Shown here one piece after another: positions 18,366 to 27,222 of a stretch of DNA of 64,000 nucleotides; position 1 is the first letter of the stretch; each line of letters opens with the position of its first letter. The translations under genes were made by a program, and so were the position numbers. The DNA lies in NCBI GenBank assembly GCA_013298145.1, contig JAAFJO010000003.1:434001-498000 (forward strand). The letters are read 5' to 3'. Below the pieces are notes generated by a model. The model worked only from the letters and a program-made list of their open reading frames with translations. It had not been told where the DNA came from and did no database searches. The stretch is from Betaproteobacteria bacterium (GTDB taxonomy: Bacteria; Pseudomonadota; Gammaproteobacteria; Burkholderiales; Casimicrobiaceae).

Positions 18366-19496
18366 TTAGAGCGCCTCAAATTCTCTCATTGCCGCGACTA
18401 ACGCCTCGACACCTTCAGTTGGCATCGCGTTATACAAGCTCGCGCGCATCCCGCCGCGAACGCGATGCCCCTTGAGCGACATCAGTCCGCGCGCCTCGCA
18501 GAACTTAACGAACGCAGCGTCGGTTTCCGCGTTTCCCGAATCGAAGACGACGTTCATGCGCGAACGATCCTCTTTCGCAACCGGCGCAACAAAGCGTTTC
18601 GACGCGTCAAGTGCGTCATAGAGCATTGATGAACGCACGATTGCGCGGCGCTCCATCGCCGCCAAGCCGCCTTCTTTTTTGATCCATTTGAGCGTGAGCG
18701 CGGTCACATAAATCGAGAACACCGGCGGTGTGTTGAAAAGCGATTTGTGCTTCGCCATGTGTGCGTAATGCCACACCGAGGGAATAGCTTTCGGTGCGCG
18801 ATCCAGCAAATCGTCGCGTACGATCACAATCGTGACGCCTGCGGGGCCAATGTTTTTTTGCGCACCTGCATAGACCAGGCCCACGCCGTCGAAATCAATC
18901 GATCGTGAGAGAAAGTGAGACGACGCATCAACAACCAGCGGTGCGGGCAGGTCTTTCGGCAAGACATGCGTTTCATTGCCGTACACCGTTTCGTTGGAGC
19001 ACAGGTATAAATAGCTCCACGCTGCCGGCACCGCTACATCTGGGCGAGCGTTCATTTTTATGTATTTTTCAACTAATTCGCAATTTATCTTTGTTGCCCG
19101 GGTAAACCGGTCTTTTTCACTTGAAGCTAATACATCGACCTGACCAAACTTTGCCCCCTCTTCCGCCGCGCTTTTTGACCATCCGCCTGACACCGCATAG
19201 CCCGCACGCTCGCCGGCACGCAATAAATTCATCGGCACGCATGCGAACTGCCCCCAAGCGCCGCCCTGCATGAAGAGCACACGATAGTTGGACGGGATCG
19301 CCAGCAGATCACGCAAGTCCTGCTCTGCCTCATCGATCAGCGCTTCAAACGCTTTGCCGCGATGCGAAACCTCCATCACACTCGCTCCCTGGCCGACACC
19401 GTGCGAGTGCCACTCCGGCAAATCAGCTCTGACTTGATCGATGACCTCGGGCGGCAGCATGGCAGGGCCAGGAGAGAAGTTGTAAGTGGTGGTCAT
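18366..19496 (-). CDS. serC: Phosphoserine aminotransferase
   Basis: PLP-dependent transamination of 3-phosphohydroxypyruvate to phosphoserine, also used in pyridoxal phosphate synthesis. Recognised from YNFSPGPAMLPPEV, FMQGGAWGQFACVPMNLL, the PLP lysine in YAGAQKNIGPAG, NTPPVFSIY, and the C-terminal KGHRVRGGMRASLYNAMP. It is 376 residues, slightly long: a segment around TKINCELVEKYIKMNARPD, encoded by an unusually AT-rich patch (about 19055-19115), looks like an in-frame insertion between ASSE and the LCSNET strand. First gene of the serC-pheA-tyrA group. Confidence 0.95.
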   Translation of the reverse strand: MTTTYNFSPGPAMLPPEVIDQVRADLPEWHSHGVGQGASVMEVSHRGKAFEALIDEAEQDLRDLLAIPSNYRVLFMQGGAWGQFACVPMNLLRAGERAGYAVSGGWSKSAAEEGAKFGQVDVLASSEKDRFTRATKINCELVEKYIKMNARPDVAVPAAWSYLYLCSNETVYGNETHVLPKDLPAPLVVDASSHFLSRSIDFDGVGLVYAGAQKNIGPAGVTIVIVRDDLLDRAPKAIPSVWHYAHMAKHKSLFNTPPVFSIYVTALTLKWIKKEGGLAAMERRAIVRSSMLYDALDASKRFVAPVAKEDRSRMNVVFDSGNAETDAAFVKFCEARGLMSLKGHRVRGGMRASLYNAMPTEGVEALVAAMREFEAL

Positions 19497-19630
19497 CGGC
19501 GGTTGAGATGTGCAACCCGCACGAATCGATGTTCGCGCGAGTGACGAGTGACGTTAGCGAAACATTATCTTAACTCGCAGCGCTCTCTCCACGCATCTGC
19601 ATGCCGCCTACACGACATGCGGCATCAGCG

Positions 19631-20971
19631 CTACGCGCCAAACATGCGCTCCATCGCTTTGCGCACCTTGTACGCGTCAGTCGATTGATCAATCGCAACG
19701 TCATCCCACGTCAGGCTCTGCCCAGCACGCACGGGGCGCACGACTTTCACTTGGTGCGCAAGGCCAAGCGGCAGGCCACCTATCGCCGCTGATTTCGTTG
19801 CGGGCAGTAGCTTTCCCCACACGGTGTATCCGCCTTCGCCATCGAGCGTTTCGCCAACAGCGAGATCTCGTTTTGCGGTAGCCACCACGTCGGCATTCCA
19901 CGCGGTCGCAACACCCGTGGGCTCACCGCGAAGCGCAACACTCGCCACACTCACCCCGACTTCGAGCCCGATTAAATGCCAGCGCTTATAAAGCGTGAAA
20001 TAGCGACCGCTCGGATCAGTGTGTGCGTTGTATTCCTCGAAGCAATTTTTGATGTAATCCGTTTCCGCTTCCACCGTCACCCACACGCCCATACGAATGT
20101 CGTAAGGAATTTTTCGACCATCAGTTTCGAGCGAAGAGATTACTTCGACCATACCCTTCTTTTCGAGAACGCCGCCTTCGCTTTTTGGACGAGTCACGAA
20201 CGGAATATCGTCCACGCTCGCAGGCGGGTAAAGCAGGCCGTTGCTCGGCACCGCGAGACCCGTCGCGTTCGACACCGCAGTGCTTTCGATCGACGGTTTC
20301 GATCCATCCAAAAAACTGTTGAACATTTTCGGATTGAGACCGCCGCGCGCGGCTTGCTCCAGCGTGAGCCCGTAGTAGCCCCACACCGTGTCTGGTGTGC
20401 TCTGCGCAAAGTGCGGCAGCCATTTGTGGCCGCGTCCCGCGGCAACCACCGGAAATCCGCAGGTGCGCGCCCAATCCACCAAATCGCAAATCAGTGCGGG
20501 CTGATCGCCAAACGCCATTGAGTACACAACGTTTTTTTCTGTGGCCTTCCTCGCAAGCAGCGGCCCGCAAAATGCATCCGCTTCAACGGTCACATTCACC
20601 ACATGCTTGCCGTGATCAAACGCAGCAAGGCAGTGCTCGACCGCTGCGATAGGATTGCCCGTGCATTCGACGATCACATCTATCGCCGGATGCGAAACCA
20701 GCGCACGCCAATCGTCCAAGATGAAGGTGGTTCCCTGCTTGATCGCATCGTCCAGCGAGCTTGCGATCGTACGCTCGCGCTCCCAGCCAACGCGTGCAAG
20801 GTTCGTACGCGCTGCCTCCGGGCTCAAATCCGCGATCCCCACCAAATGCACGCCCGGCGTGCGCGGCACTTGTGCAAGGTACATCGAACCAAACTTGCCC
20901 GCGCCGATCAATCCGATACGAATAGGCCTATTCTCGGCCGCGCGACGCTGAAGTTTTGTGTAGAGATTCAT
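19631..20971 (-). CDS. SAF-domain NAD(P)-dependent oxidoreductase (homoserine dehydrogenase-like)
   Basis: A 446-residue two-domain protein. Residues 15-160 form a Rossmann fold (IRIGLIGAGKFGSMYLAQV, VDVIVECTGNPIAAVEHCLAAFDHGKHVVNVTVEAD) like homoserine dehydrogenase or Gfo/Idh/MocA enzymes. The last ~90 residues (VVATAKRDLAVGETLDGEGGYTVWGKL onward) form an SAF domain, as in sialate synthases and altronate dehydratases. A central segment (YGLTLEQAARGGLNPKMFNSFLDGSKPSIESTAVSNATGL) is typical of this uncharacterised oxidoreductase group. The substrate is unknown; the class V aminotransferase and E1 enzyme upstream on the same strand may be functionally linked. Confidence 0.75.
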   Translation of the reverse strand: MNLYTKLQRRAAENRPIRIGLIGAGKFGSMYLAQVPRTPGVHLVGIADLSPEAARTNLARVGWERERTIASSLDDAIKQGTTFILDDWRALVSHPAIDVIVECTGNPIAAVEHCLAAFDHGKHVVNVTVEADAFCGPLLARKATEKNVVYSMAFGDQPALICDLVDWARTCGFPVVAAGRGHKWLPHFAQSTPDTVWGYYGLTLEQAARGGLNPKMFNSFLDGSKPSIESTAVSNATGLAVPSNGLLYPPASVDDIPFVTRPKSEGGVLEKKGMVEVISSLETDGRKIPYDIRMGVWVTVEAETDYIKNCFEEYNAHTDPSGRYFTLYKRWHLIGLEVGVSVASVALRGEPTGVATAWNADVVATAKRDLAVGETLDGEGGYTVWGKLLPATKSAAIGGLPLGLAHQVKVVRPVRAGQSLTWDDVAIDQSTDAYKVRKAMERMFGA

Positions 20972-21040
20972 TGGGATAAGACGTGGTGGATTTAGCTAGG
21001 GAGTGTCAGCCCTAGTTTCGCTTATGACCGCGGCTCGGTG

Positions 21041-22231
21041 CTACAAACATTCCGAAAGCGCATCGGAAAGCACGAGCAGATCGTTTGCATCGTTGTACAC
21101 ATGCGGCGATACTCGGATCGAGCTGCCGCGCACCGACACATGAATCTTTCGCTCAGCGAGCGCTGCGCGACACGCTTCCGTATTTGCACCCTGGGGGAGT
21201 TTCAGACCGAAAATGTTTGCCGCGCGTTCGGGCTCGTCGGTAACCTCGAAGCCCATCGCGCGAACACGTTCAACGAACTCACGCTCGATATCGAGCAGGT
21301 ATTCGCGAATACGCACGGGCTGCCACTCGACCAGACATTGAACGCTCGCACCAAGCATTCCAATCAGCAATGGATTTGCGCGCAGACTCGTATCGAAGCG
21401 ACGCATGCCGCGATCATATTCGTCTTGATAGTCAACGAGCCGTGCGAAGTTGTCGCTGCCTGCGCGCATGAGCCAGCTCTCTTCGAGCGGCTTCGCATTC
21501 GTGAATTTTTCGCTGAATACAGCGAAACCAAGGCCATAGTTCGAGAGCATTGATTTGTAGCTATGAACGATCAAGGCATCGGGTTGAATCGCTTCGCAAT
21601 CGAATGGCATCGCGCCGACCGTCTGCGTCGCATCGATCACAAACAAGGCACCGACTTCGCGACAGCGGCGACCCACGCTCGCGAGATCGAACAAGGTGCC
21701 GTCAGTCCAGTGCGCCTGCTCGATGCTCACCATTGCAGTGCTCGGATCAATCGCATTCAAGATTGCTTCATTCCACAACGATGCGCGGCTTTGCCGTCCA
21801 GAGATTGACGTCGACCAAGGCGCGTCAGGCGCGACGACCGTTCGCAATTCGACGCCTATGTCTCGCCAATCGCGCCACGGATACACATTGCTCGGAAACT
21901 GCTCACCGAGCAACACGATGTTCTGTCCGCGCTTCGGCGTGAAGTTCTTCGCAACAATGGCCATGCCATGGGCGACGTTCGGTACAAACGCAATTCGCTC
22001 CTGATTCGAGTTGACAAGCGTTGCGAGCATTTCGCGAACGCGCTCGGCGGGTTCGAAAAAGTCACGCGGCGTGATCGAAACGGGAAACGCACGCGCCTTC
22101 AAAGCGGCTTCGCCCGCGCGCTGGGTGCGCAAAGGAAGCGGCCCCATGTAAGCGCTATTGAGCCAAATGTGACCTTCGGTGTTGGGGTCGATGTTGAAAT
22201 CGTGGCGCTGGCAGACGAGAGGTTTTTGCAA
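21041..22231 (-). CDS. Class V PLP-dependent aminotransferase
   Basis: A 396-residue fold-type I enzyme. It shows LNSAYMGPLP near the start, FVPNVAHGMAIVAKNF, GEQFPSNVYPWRDW, the aspartate in FVIDATQTVGAMPFD, the PLP lysine in HSYKSMLSNYGLGF, and a C-terminal SVRGSSIRVSPHVYN. The layout resembles isopenicillin-N epimerase/cysteine desulfurase-like members, but the substrate is not clear. The frame extends upstream to ATG 22336, but that extension is encoded by a palindromic repeat; TTG 22231 with an AGAAAG site nearby is more likely. Start confidence is moderate. Confidence 0.8.
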   Translation of the reverse strand: MQKPLVCQRHDFNIDPNTEGHIWLNSAYMGPLPLRTQRAGEAALKARAFPVSITPRDFFEPAERVREMLATLVNSNQERIAFVPNVAHGMAIVAKNFTPKRGQNIVLLGEQFPSNVYPWRDWRDIGVELRTVVAPDAPWSTSISGRQSRASLWNEAILNAIDPSTAMVSIEQAHWTDGTLFDLASVGRRCREVGALFVIDATQTVGAMPFDCEAIQPDALIVHSYKSMLSNYGLGFAVFSEKFTNAKPLEESWLMRAGSDNFARLVDYQDEYDRGMRRFDTSLRANPLLIGMLGASVQCLVEWQPVRIREYLLDIEREFVERVRAMGFEVTDEPERAANIFGLKLPQGANTEACRAALAERKIHVSVRGSSIRVSPHVYNDANDLLVLSDALSECL

Positions 22232-22247
22232 CGGAGAAGACTTTCTT

Positions 22248-22345
22248 GCAGGCGCGGGCTTGACCGCGCGGTTTCTACACCTCTCCCTTTGGGAGAGGTC
22301 GACGCGTAGCGACAGGTGAGAGAAAAGCGCGGTCAAGCCCGCGCC
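22248..22345. repeat. GCGGGCTTGACCGCG inverted repeat between aminotransferase and aceE
   Basis: Arms GGCGCGGGCTTGACCGCGC (22251-22269) and its exact complement (22327-22345) enclose about 57 bases, which contain a smaller hairpin CTCTCCC/GGGAGAG. The right arm abuts the aceE stop codon, and the element supplies the false N-terminal extension of the aminotransferase frame. Confidence 0.75.
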
Positions 22346-24936
22346 TACAAGTTACGTTTCGCGGCATTCACAATACTGCGAGCGTCCACCCCAAAGAATT
22401 CTCTCAACGCAGCACGCGTATCGCTACGACCAAAGCCATCTGTGCCGAGCGTTTTGTAGCGGCGGCCTTCCGGAACGTAGGCGCGGATGCTCTCGGGCAC
22501 TAAGCGAACGTAGTCAGTGGCTGCAATGATCGGTCCGCTTGTTTGGGAAAGCAGCGCAGTGATGTGTGCCGATGTATCGCCCGCTTCCGCTTTCATGCCG
22601 TCGCGCGCGAGCTCGCTCCAACTCGTGATCGAGATCACGGTCGATGCGATCCCCTCCTCCGCAAGCGCATGAGCGGCCTTGATAACTTCGGTAAGGATTG
22701 CGCCGGAGCCGAGAAGCGTGACGCGCTGTTTCGCCTTCGTATCACCATAGTTACGAAATACATACGCCCCGCGAACTAAGTGTTCACGCGTCTTTTCATC
22801 GAAGTCGGGTTGCGCGTAGTTTTCGTTCATGAGCGTCACGTAATAGAAGACGTTCTTTTGTTCGACCATCATCTCGCGCATACCGTGATCGATGATGACA
22901 GCCAACTCCCCCGCAAACGCAGGGTCATACGCCTTGCAATTCGGAACCGTTGCCGCCCAGAGATGACTCGTGCCGTCTTGATGTTGCAAGCCTTCGCCAC
23001 CGAGCGTGGTACGGCCCGACGTCGCGCCGAGCAAGAATCCGCGCGGCTGCTGATCGGCGGCCGCCCAAATCAAATCAGCCACACGCTGGAAGCCAAACAT
23101 CGAGTAGTAGATGTAGAACGGCAACATGGCGAAACCATGCACGCTGTAGCTCGTCGCGGCCGCCGTCCACGATGAAATCGCACCCGCTTCGCTAATGCCT
23201 TCTTCAAGAATTTGGCCATCGAGCGCTTCGCGATAGGAAAGCACCGAGCCAATGTCTTCCGGCGCATAGCGCTGGCCCACGCTTGAATAGATTCCGACTT
23301 GCTTGAAGAGATTGGCCATTCCGAACGTGCGCGCTTCATCAGCAACGATCGGCACGATGCGCGGCCCGAGCGTTTTGTCTTTCAACAAATTTCCGAGCAT
23401 GCGCACGAAGGCCATCGTCGTGCTCATCTCTTTGTTTTCTGGCGCGAGCGCAAACTGTGCAAAAGAAGCGAGTGTAGGCACGGGTAGTGCTTCAGACGCG
23501 GTTTCTCTTCGTGGGAGAAAGCCGCCTAGCTTCGCACGCCGGGCATGCAGGTATTGCATCTCAGCGCTTTCTTCGGCTGGTTTGTAGAACGCAAGTGAAG
23601 TCGTTTGCTCATCGCTGAGCGGAAGATTGAATCGGTTGCGGAATTCGAGTAGCGAAGTTTCGTCCAGCTTTTTCTGCGAATGTGTGGTCATCTTGCCTTG
23701 GCCCGCGCTGCCCATGCCGTAACCTTTTTTCGTATGTGCAAGGATCACAGTCGGTTGACCTGAGTGTTTCGCAGCGGCAGCGTAGGCCGCATAAATTTTC
23801 ACGATGTCGTGACCGCCACGTTTCAGGCGATCGATTTGTTCATCGGTCATCCCTTGTGCAAGACGTGCGAGCGCTTCGTTCTGTCCGAAAAAGTTTTCAC
23901 GGTTGTAGCGGCCGTCGTTAGCAGCGAAGGTCTGCATTTGCCCGTCGACGGTGTTCGCAAATGTTGAGAGCAACGCATTCGTTTCGTCGCGGGCGAAGAG
24001 CCCGTCCCAGTCCGATCCCCAGAGCAGTTTGATCACATTCCAGCCCGCGCCGCTGAAGAGCTTTTCCAACTCATCGATCACGCGACCGTTGCCGCGCACG
24101 GGGCCATCCAGCCGCTGCAAGTTGCAGTTGACCACCCAGATCAAGTTGTCGAGCCCCTCGCGTGCGGCAAGCGTGAGCGCGCTCATGCTCTCGGGTTCGT
24201 CCATTTCGCCATCGCCGAACACGCCCCAGACTTTGCGCCCGCTGCAATCGAGTAATTCGCGATGCGAGAGATAGCGCATGAAACGGGCGTGGTAAATCGA
24301 GCTGATCGGGCCGATGCCCATCGACCCGGTCGGGAATTGCCAAAAATCCGGCATCAAGTACGGATGCGGATAGCTAGCTAGGCCTTGCGCCCCGTTCTCC
24401 CGGGCGGAGAGCTCACGACGATAAAACTCAAGATCACGTTCTGTGAGCCTTCCCTCCAAATAGGCTCTGGCGTACACGCCCGGAGCGCTATGCGGTTGGA
24501 AAAACACCAAATCACCGCCGTGGGGTTCCTCAGTTGATTCGTTTCTCGCTTGAAAAAAATGGTTGAAGCCGACCTCAAACAAGTCTGCAGCACTTGCATA
24601 ACTCGCGATATGTCCGCCAAGCTCACCGTACGCCGCATTCGCTTTAGCAACCATCGCAAGCGCGTTCCAGCGCATCAAGCTCGCAAGCTTCTCCTCGATG
24701 GCAATGTCGCCGGGAAAGCTCGGTTGGTCACGAACATCAATCGTGTTTTTGTAGGGCGTCGCAAGCTCCGGCTTCCACGCAATCCCGTTTGCACGCGTGT
24801 GCGCAACGAGCTGATCGAGCATGAAACGAGCGCGATCCTCGCCATACGCGGCGACCAGTGCATCGAGCGCGTCGCGCCATTCCTGCGTCTCTTGCGGGTC
24901 AAGGTCATTCGCGATCACCTGCGTTGTCATCAGCAT
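22345..24936 (-). CDS. aceE: 2-oxo acid dehydrogenase E1 component, homodimeric AceE type
   Basis: Thiamine-diphosphate-dependent decarboxylation of pyruvate or a related 2-oxo acid, normally within an E1-E2-E3 complex. About 863 residues. The ThDP motif is GVFGDGEMDEPES (from residue 238) with the closing NCNLQRLDG; SYPHPYLMPDFWQFPTGSMGIGP and GATSGRTTLGGEGLQHQDGTSHL are also diagnostic. ATG 24936 is preferred because a GGAG lies eight bases before it; ATG 24960 and 24930 are alternatives. No E2 or E3 gene is adjacent. It is divergent to an Lrp regulator, as in mdeB-type loci, so a substrate such as 2-oxobutyrate is possible. The symbol denotes the family, not proven pyruvate specificity. 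Confidence 0.9.
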   Translation of the reverse strand: MLMTTQVIANDLDPQETQEWRDALDALVAAYGEDRARFMLDQLVAHTRANGIAWKPELATPYKNTIDVRDQPSFPGDIAIEEKLASLMRWNALAMVAKANAAYGELGGHIASYASAADLFEVGFNHFFQARNESTEEPHGGDLVFFQPHSAPGVYARAYLEGRLTERDLEFYRRELSARENGAQGLASYPHPYLMPDFWQFPTGSMGIGPISSIYHARFMRYLSHRELLDCSGRKVWGVFGDGEMDEPESMSALTLAAREGLDNLIWVVNCNLQRLDGPVRGNGRVIDELEKLFSGAGWNVIKLLWGSDWDGLFARDETNALLSTFANTVDGQMQTFAANDGRYNRENFFGQNEALARLAQGMTDEQIDRLKRGGHDIVKIYAAYAAAAKHSGQPTVILAHTKKGYGMGSAGQGKMTTHSQKKLDETSLLEFRNRFNLPLSDEQTTSLAFYKPAEESAEMQYLHARRAKLGGFLPRRETASEALPVPTLASFAQFALAPENKEMSTTMAFVRMLGNLLKDKTLGPRIVPIVADEARTFGMANLFKQVGIYSSVGQRYAPEDIGSVLSYREALDGQILEEGISEAGAISSWTAAATSYSVHGFAMLPFYIYYSMFGFQRVADLIWAAADQQPRGFLLGATSGRTTLGGEGLQHQDGTSHLWAATVPNCKAYDPAFAGELAVIIDHGMREMMVEQKNVFYYVTLMNENYAQPDFDEKTREHLVRGAYVFRNYGDTKAKQRVTLLGSGAILTEVIKAAHALAEEGIASTVISITSWSELARDGMKAEAGDTSAHITALLSQTSGPIIAATDYVRLVPESIRAYVPEGRRYKTLGTDGFGRSDTRAALREFFGVDARSIVNAAKRNL

Positions 24937-25061
24937 GTTCAAAGCTCCACTCAAGTCCATCTCATTGTTGCCAGCTCACCTTGGAATATGCTTTCGCATA
25001 CACTTCAAAGCTCCAATTCGCCAGCACTATCTGCCGATATCAAACACGCTTTCAGCACAAT

Positions 25062-25538
25062 ATGAACGCCCAATCCCTAGATGTGATCGATACGCGAATC
25101 CTGCGAGAACTTCAACGCGACGGCGCGCTTAGCAATGTTGAACTCGCTCGGCGCATTAACTTGTCGCCCTCGCCTTGTTTAGCGCGCGTGAAAGCACTCG
25201 AGGCCGCTGGCGTCATTGATCGTTACGTGGCAATCGCCAGTGCGCAGAAGCTCGGCCTGGGGCTCAACGTCTTCATCTCAATCAGCCTGAAAGAGCAAAG
25301 CAAGGCTGCGCTCGCAGAATTCGAGTCGCGAATCTCAGAACACGATGAAGTGATGGAGTGTTACCTGATGACGGGCGATAGCGACTATCTCATCCGCGTC
25401 GCGCTCGCCGACATTCAAGCGCTTGAGCGCTTCATCCTAGAAAAGCTTTCGCCGATTCCAGGCATCGAAAAAATTCGCACCAGCTTCACGCTCAAGCAAG
25501 TGCGCTACAAAACGGCATTGCCGTTACCCGGGCGATGA
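25062..25538 (+). CDS. Lrp/AsnC family transcriptional regulator
   Basis: A 158-residue feast/famine regulator. N-terminal helix-turn-helix: LDVIDTRILRELQRDGALSNVELARRINLSPSPCLARVKALEAAGVIDRY. C-terminal RAM domain: LGLNVFISISLKEQ ... VMECYLMTGDSDYLIRVALADIQALERFI ... GIEKIRTSFTLKQVRYKTALPL. ATG 25062 starts MNAQSLDVID; longer in-frame starts fall in the region opposite aceE. It is divergent from the E1 gene (125 bases between starts) and upstream of an aminotransferase, so it probably senses an amino acid and controls both. Confidence 0.93.
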   Translation: MNAQSLDVIDTRILRELQRDGALSNVELARRINLSPSPCLARVKALEAAGVIDRYVAIASAQKLGLGLNVFISISLKEQSKAALAEFESRISEHDEVMECYLMTGDSDYLIRVALADIQALERFILEKLSPIPGIEKIRTSFTLKQVRYKTALPLPGR

Positions 25539-25602
25539 TGCGCAACGCACTTGCTCGAAATTCTTCGTAACATCGCGCATCAACCCACCTCGACCTCACG
25601 CC

Positions 25603-26799
25603 ATGCAATTTGCCGATCGCCTCAATAACGTTGAAACCTCTGCCATTCGCGAACTCTTCAAGCTCCTCGGAAAGCCCGGCATCATTAGCTTCGCGGGTGG
25701 GTTTCCGGACGCGGCGCTGTTCGATGTGGAAGGAATTTCGCTAGCTTCCCAGGCCGCACTTCAATCCGATCCGGGCGCGGCGCTGCAATATGGAGCAACC
25801 GAGGGCTATCAGCCGCTGCGCGAGGGTATCGCGACGCTCATGAGCGCAAAGGCCGCGCCGTTGAAGCCCGATGAACTGGTGGTCACCACCGGTTCGCAGC
25901 AGGCGCTTGATCTCATCGGAAAAACGATGATTTCGCCGGGCGACAAGGTCATCGTTGAGGCTCCCACGTTTCTGGCGACCATTCAGTGCTTCCGCTTGTA
26001 CGGCGCGAACCTCATCAGCGCGCCCATTGATGAGAACGGCGTTAAAGTGGATGAGCTTGAACGACTGATCGTTGAACACAAACCGAAGCTCGTTTACTTG
26101 ATTCCCACCTTTGGAAATCCGAGCGGCGGCATGCTCACGCTTGAACGCCGAAAGCGTGTGCTCGAAATTGCGGCAAAACACCATACGCTTATCGTGGAAG
26201 ACGATCCCTACGGCGATCTCTATTTCAACCAGGCACCGCCACCGTCGATGCTCGCGCTCGCGTCACAAGTGCCAGGTTCGCGCGATTGGCTCGCGCACTG
26301 CGGATCGTTGAGCAAAGTGCTCTCGCCTGGATTGCGTGTGGGCTGGATGGTCGCGCCACCCGCCCTGCTCAGCAAAGCCGTCATGTGCAAACAATTTTCT
26401 GACGCACATACGAGCACTTTCGCGCAGGCGACGGCCGCGCAATACCTGGTCAGCGGACGCATGAAAGCCGCGCTTGACCGTGTGCGCACAACGTATGCAA
26501 AGCGCGCGTCGCTCATGTGCGATGAATTGACTGCGAAATTGGGGGACGCGGTCGCGTTCGACGCGCCGCACGGCGGCATGTTTGTGTGGTGCCGCCTCAC
26601 CGGAGCTGGAGCACTTGGACGCGTGACGAACTCTGACGATTTTGCCAAACGCGCCATTGAAAAAGGCGTCGCCTTCGTGCCGGGTGCACCGTTCCACGCG
26701 ACGAACCCGGATCGCGCAACGTTCCGCTTGAGTTTCGCTACGTCGAACGAAGAGAAAATCGTCGAAGGCGTCGCACGGTTATCTAAGGCACTAACCTAG
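25603..26799 (+). CDS. PLP-dependent aminotransferase, class I/II (2-aminoadipate aminotransferase-like)
   Basis: A 398-residue cytosolic aminotransferase of the LysN/MocR-domain subgroup. Seen: ISFAGGFPDAALFD, LQYGATEGYQPLREGIA, TTGSQQALDLIGK, YLIPTFGNPSGGMLTLERRK, IVEDDPYGDLYF, the PLP lysine in GSLSKVLSPGLRVGWMVAP, and the C-terminal FRLSFATSNEEKI. It lies 64 bases after the Lrp gene and is probably co-transcribed. Paired with the divergent 2-oxo acid dehydrogenase it suggests transamination of an amino acid followed by oxidative decarboxylation. Confidence 0.92.
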   Translation: MQFADRLNNVETSAIRELFKLLGKPGIISFAGGFPDAALFDVEGISLASQAALQSDPGAALQYGATEGYQPLREGIATLMSAKAAPLKPDELVVTTGSQQALDLIGKTMISPGDKVIVEAPTFLATIQCFRLYGANLISAPIDENGVKVDELERLIVEHKPKLVYLIPTFGNPSGGMLTLERRKRVLEIAAKHHTLIVEDDPYGDLYFNQAPPPSMLALASQVPGSRDWLAHCGSLSKVLSPGLRVGWMVAPPALLSKAVMCKQFSDAHTSTFAQATAAQYLVSGRMKAALDRVRTTYAKRASLMCDELTAKLGDAVAFDAPHGGMFVWCRLTGAGALGRVTNSDDFAKRAIEKGVAFVPGAPFHATNPDRATFRLSFATSNEEKIVEGVARLSKALT

Positions 26800-27222
26800 C
26801 GGTCGTCGACGATGACTGAGTGAAATCGTGCGCGTCGCAGAAATGTTGCCCATAGAGCGACGTATCGAGCGCCGATTCCAAAGACGTAATTGATAGCCAT
26901 CCGTCGACTGAGCGGTTGGACTAGGGCAAACAAACTCGCCCGCACAATTTAACCGACGCCAGCGGCGTCGCCCATCGCATCCGTCTAGCCGCGCTTACGA
27001 CTGTGTAATCGCTTGCGAGTACCACCCATATCGCGATTCCAAAAAAACTGGAAGCGATGTCCAAATTCGCCGCGTAACTGCGTCTTATCGAGTAAGGCGT
27101 TGACCAACTGACTTCCGCGGGATTCGTGGACGCACGCGCGGTCGTTCGCATGCGTGATTTTCCGTGAGCTGCGGCTGTTTCGACTTTTCAACTCGCATTC
27201 ATTGTTGTGGGGCTGGATTTCT
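26800..27222. other. 423-base gap before the hemopexin-amidase cluster
   Basis: I see no gene or strong hairpin. The frames here are short and lack family motifs. The region probably carries the promoter of the cluster that starts at 27223. Confidence 0.45.

Noticed and set aside
22232..22336. N-terminal extension of the class V aminotransferase
   Set aside because: It is translated from a palindromic repeat rather than a conserved protein segment.
26921..27151. Minus-strand 76-codon frame in the gap before the hemopexin-amidase gene
   Set aside because: No ribosome site, motif or neighbour support; composition like a chance frame.
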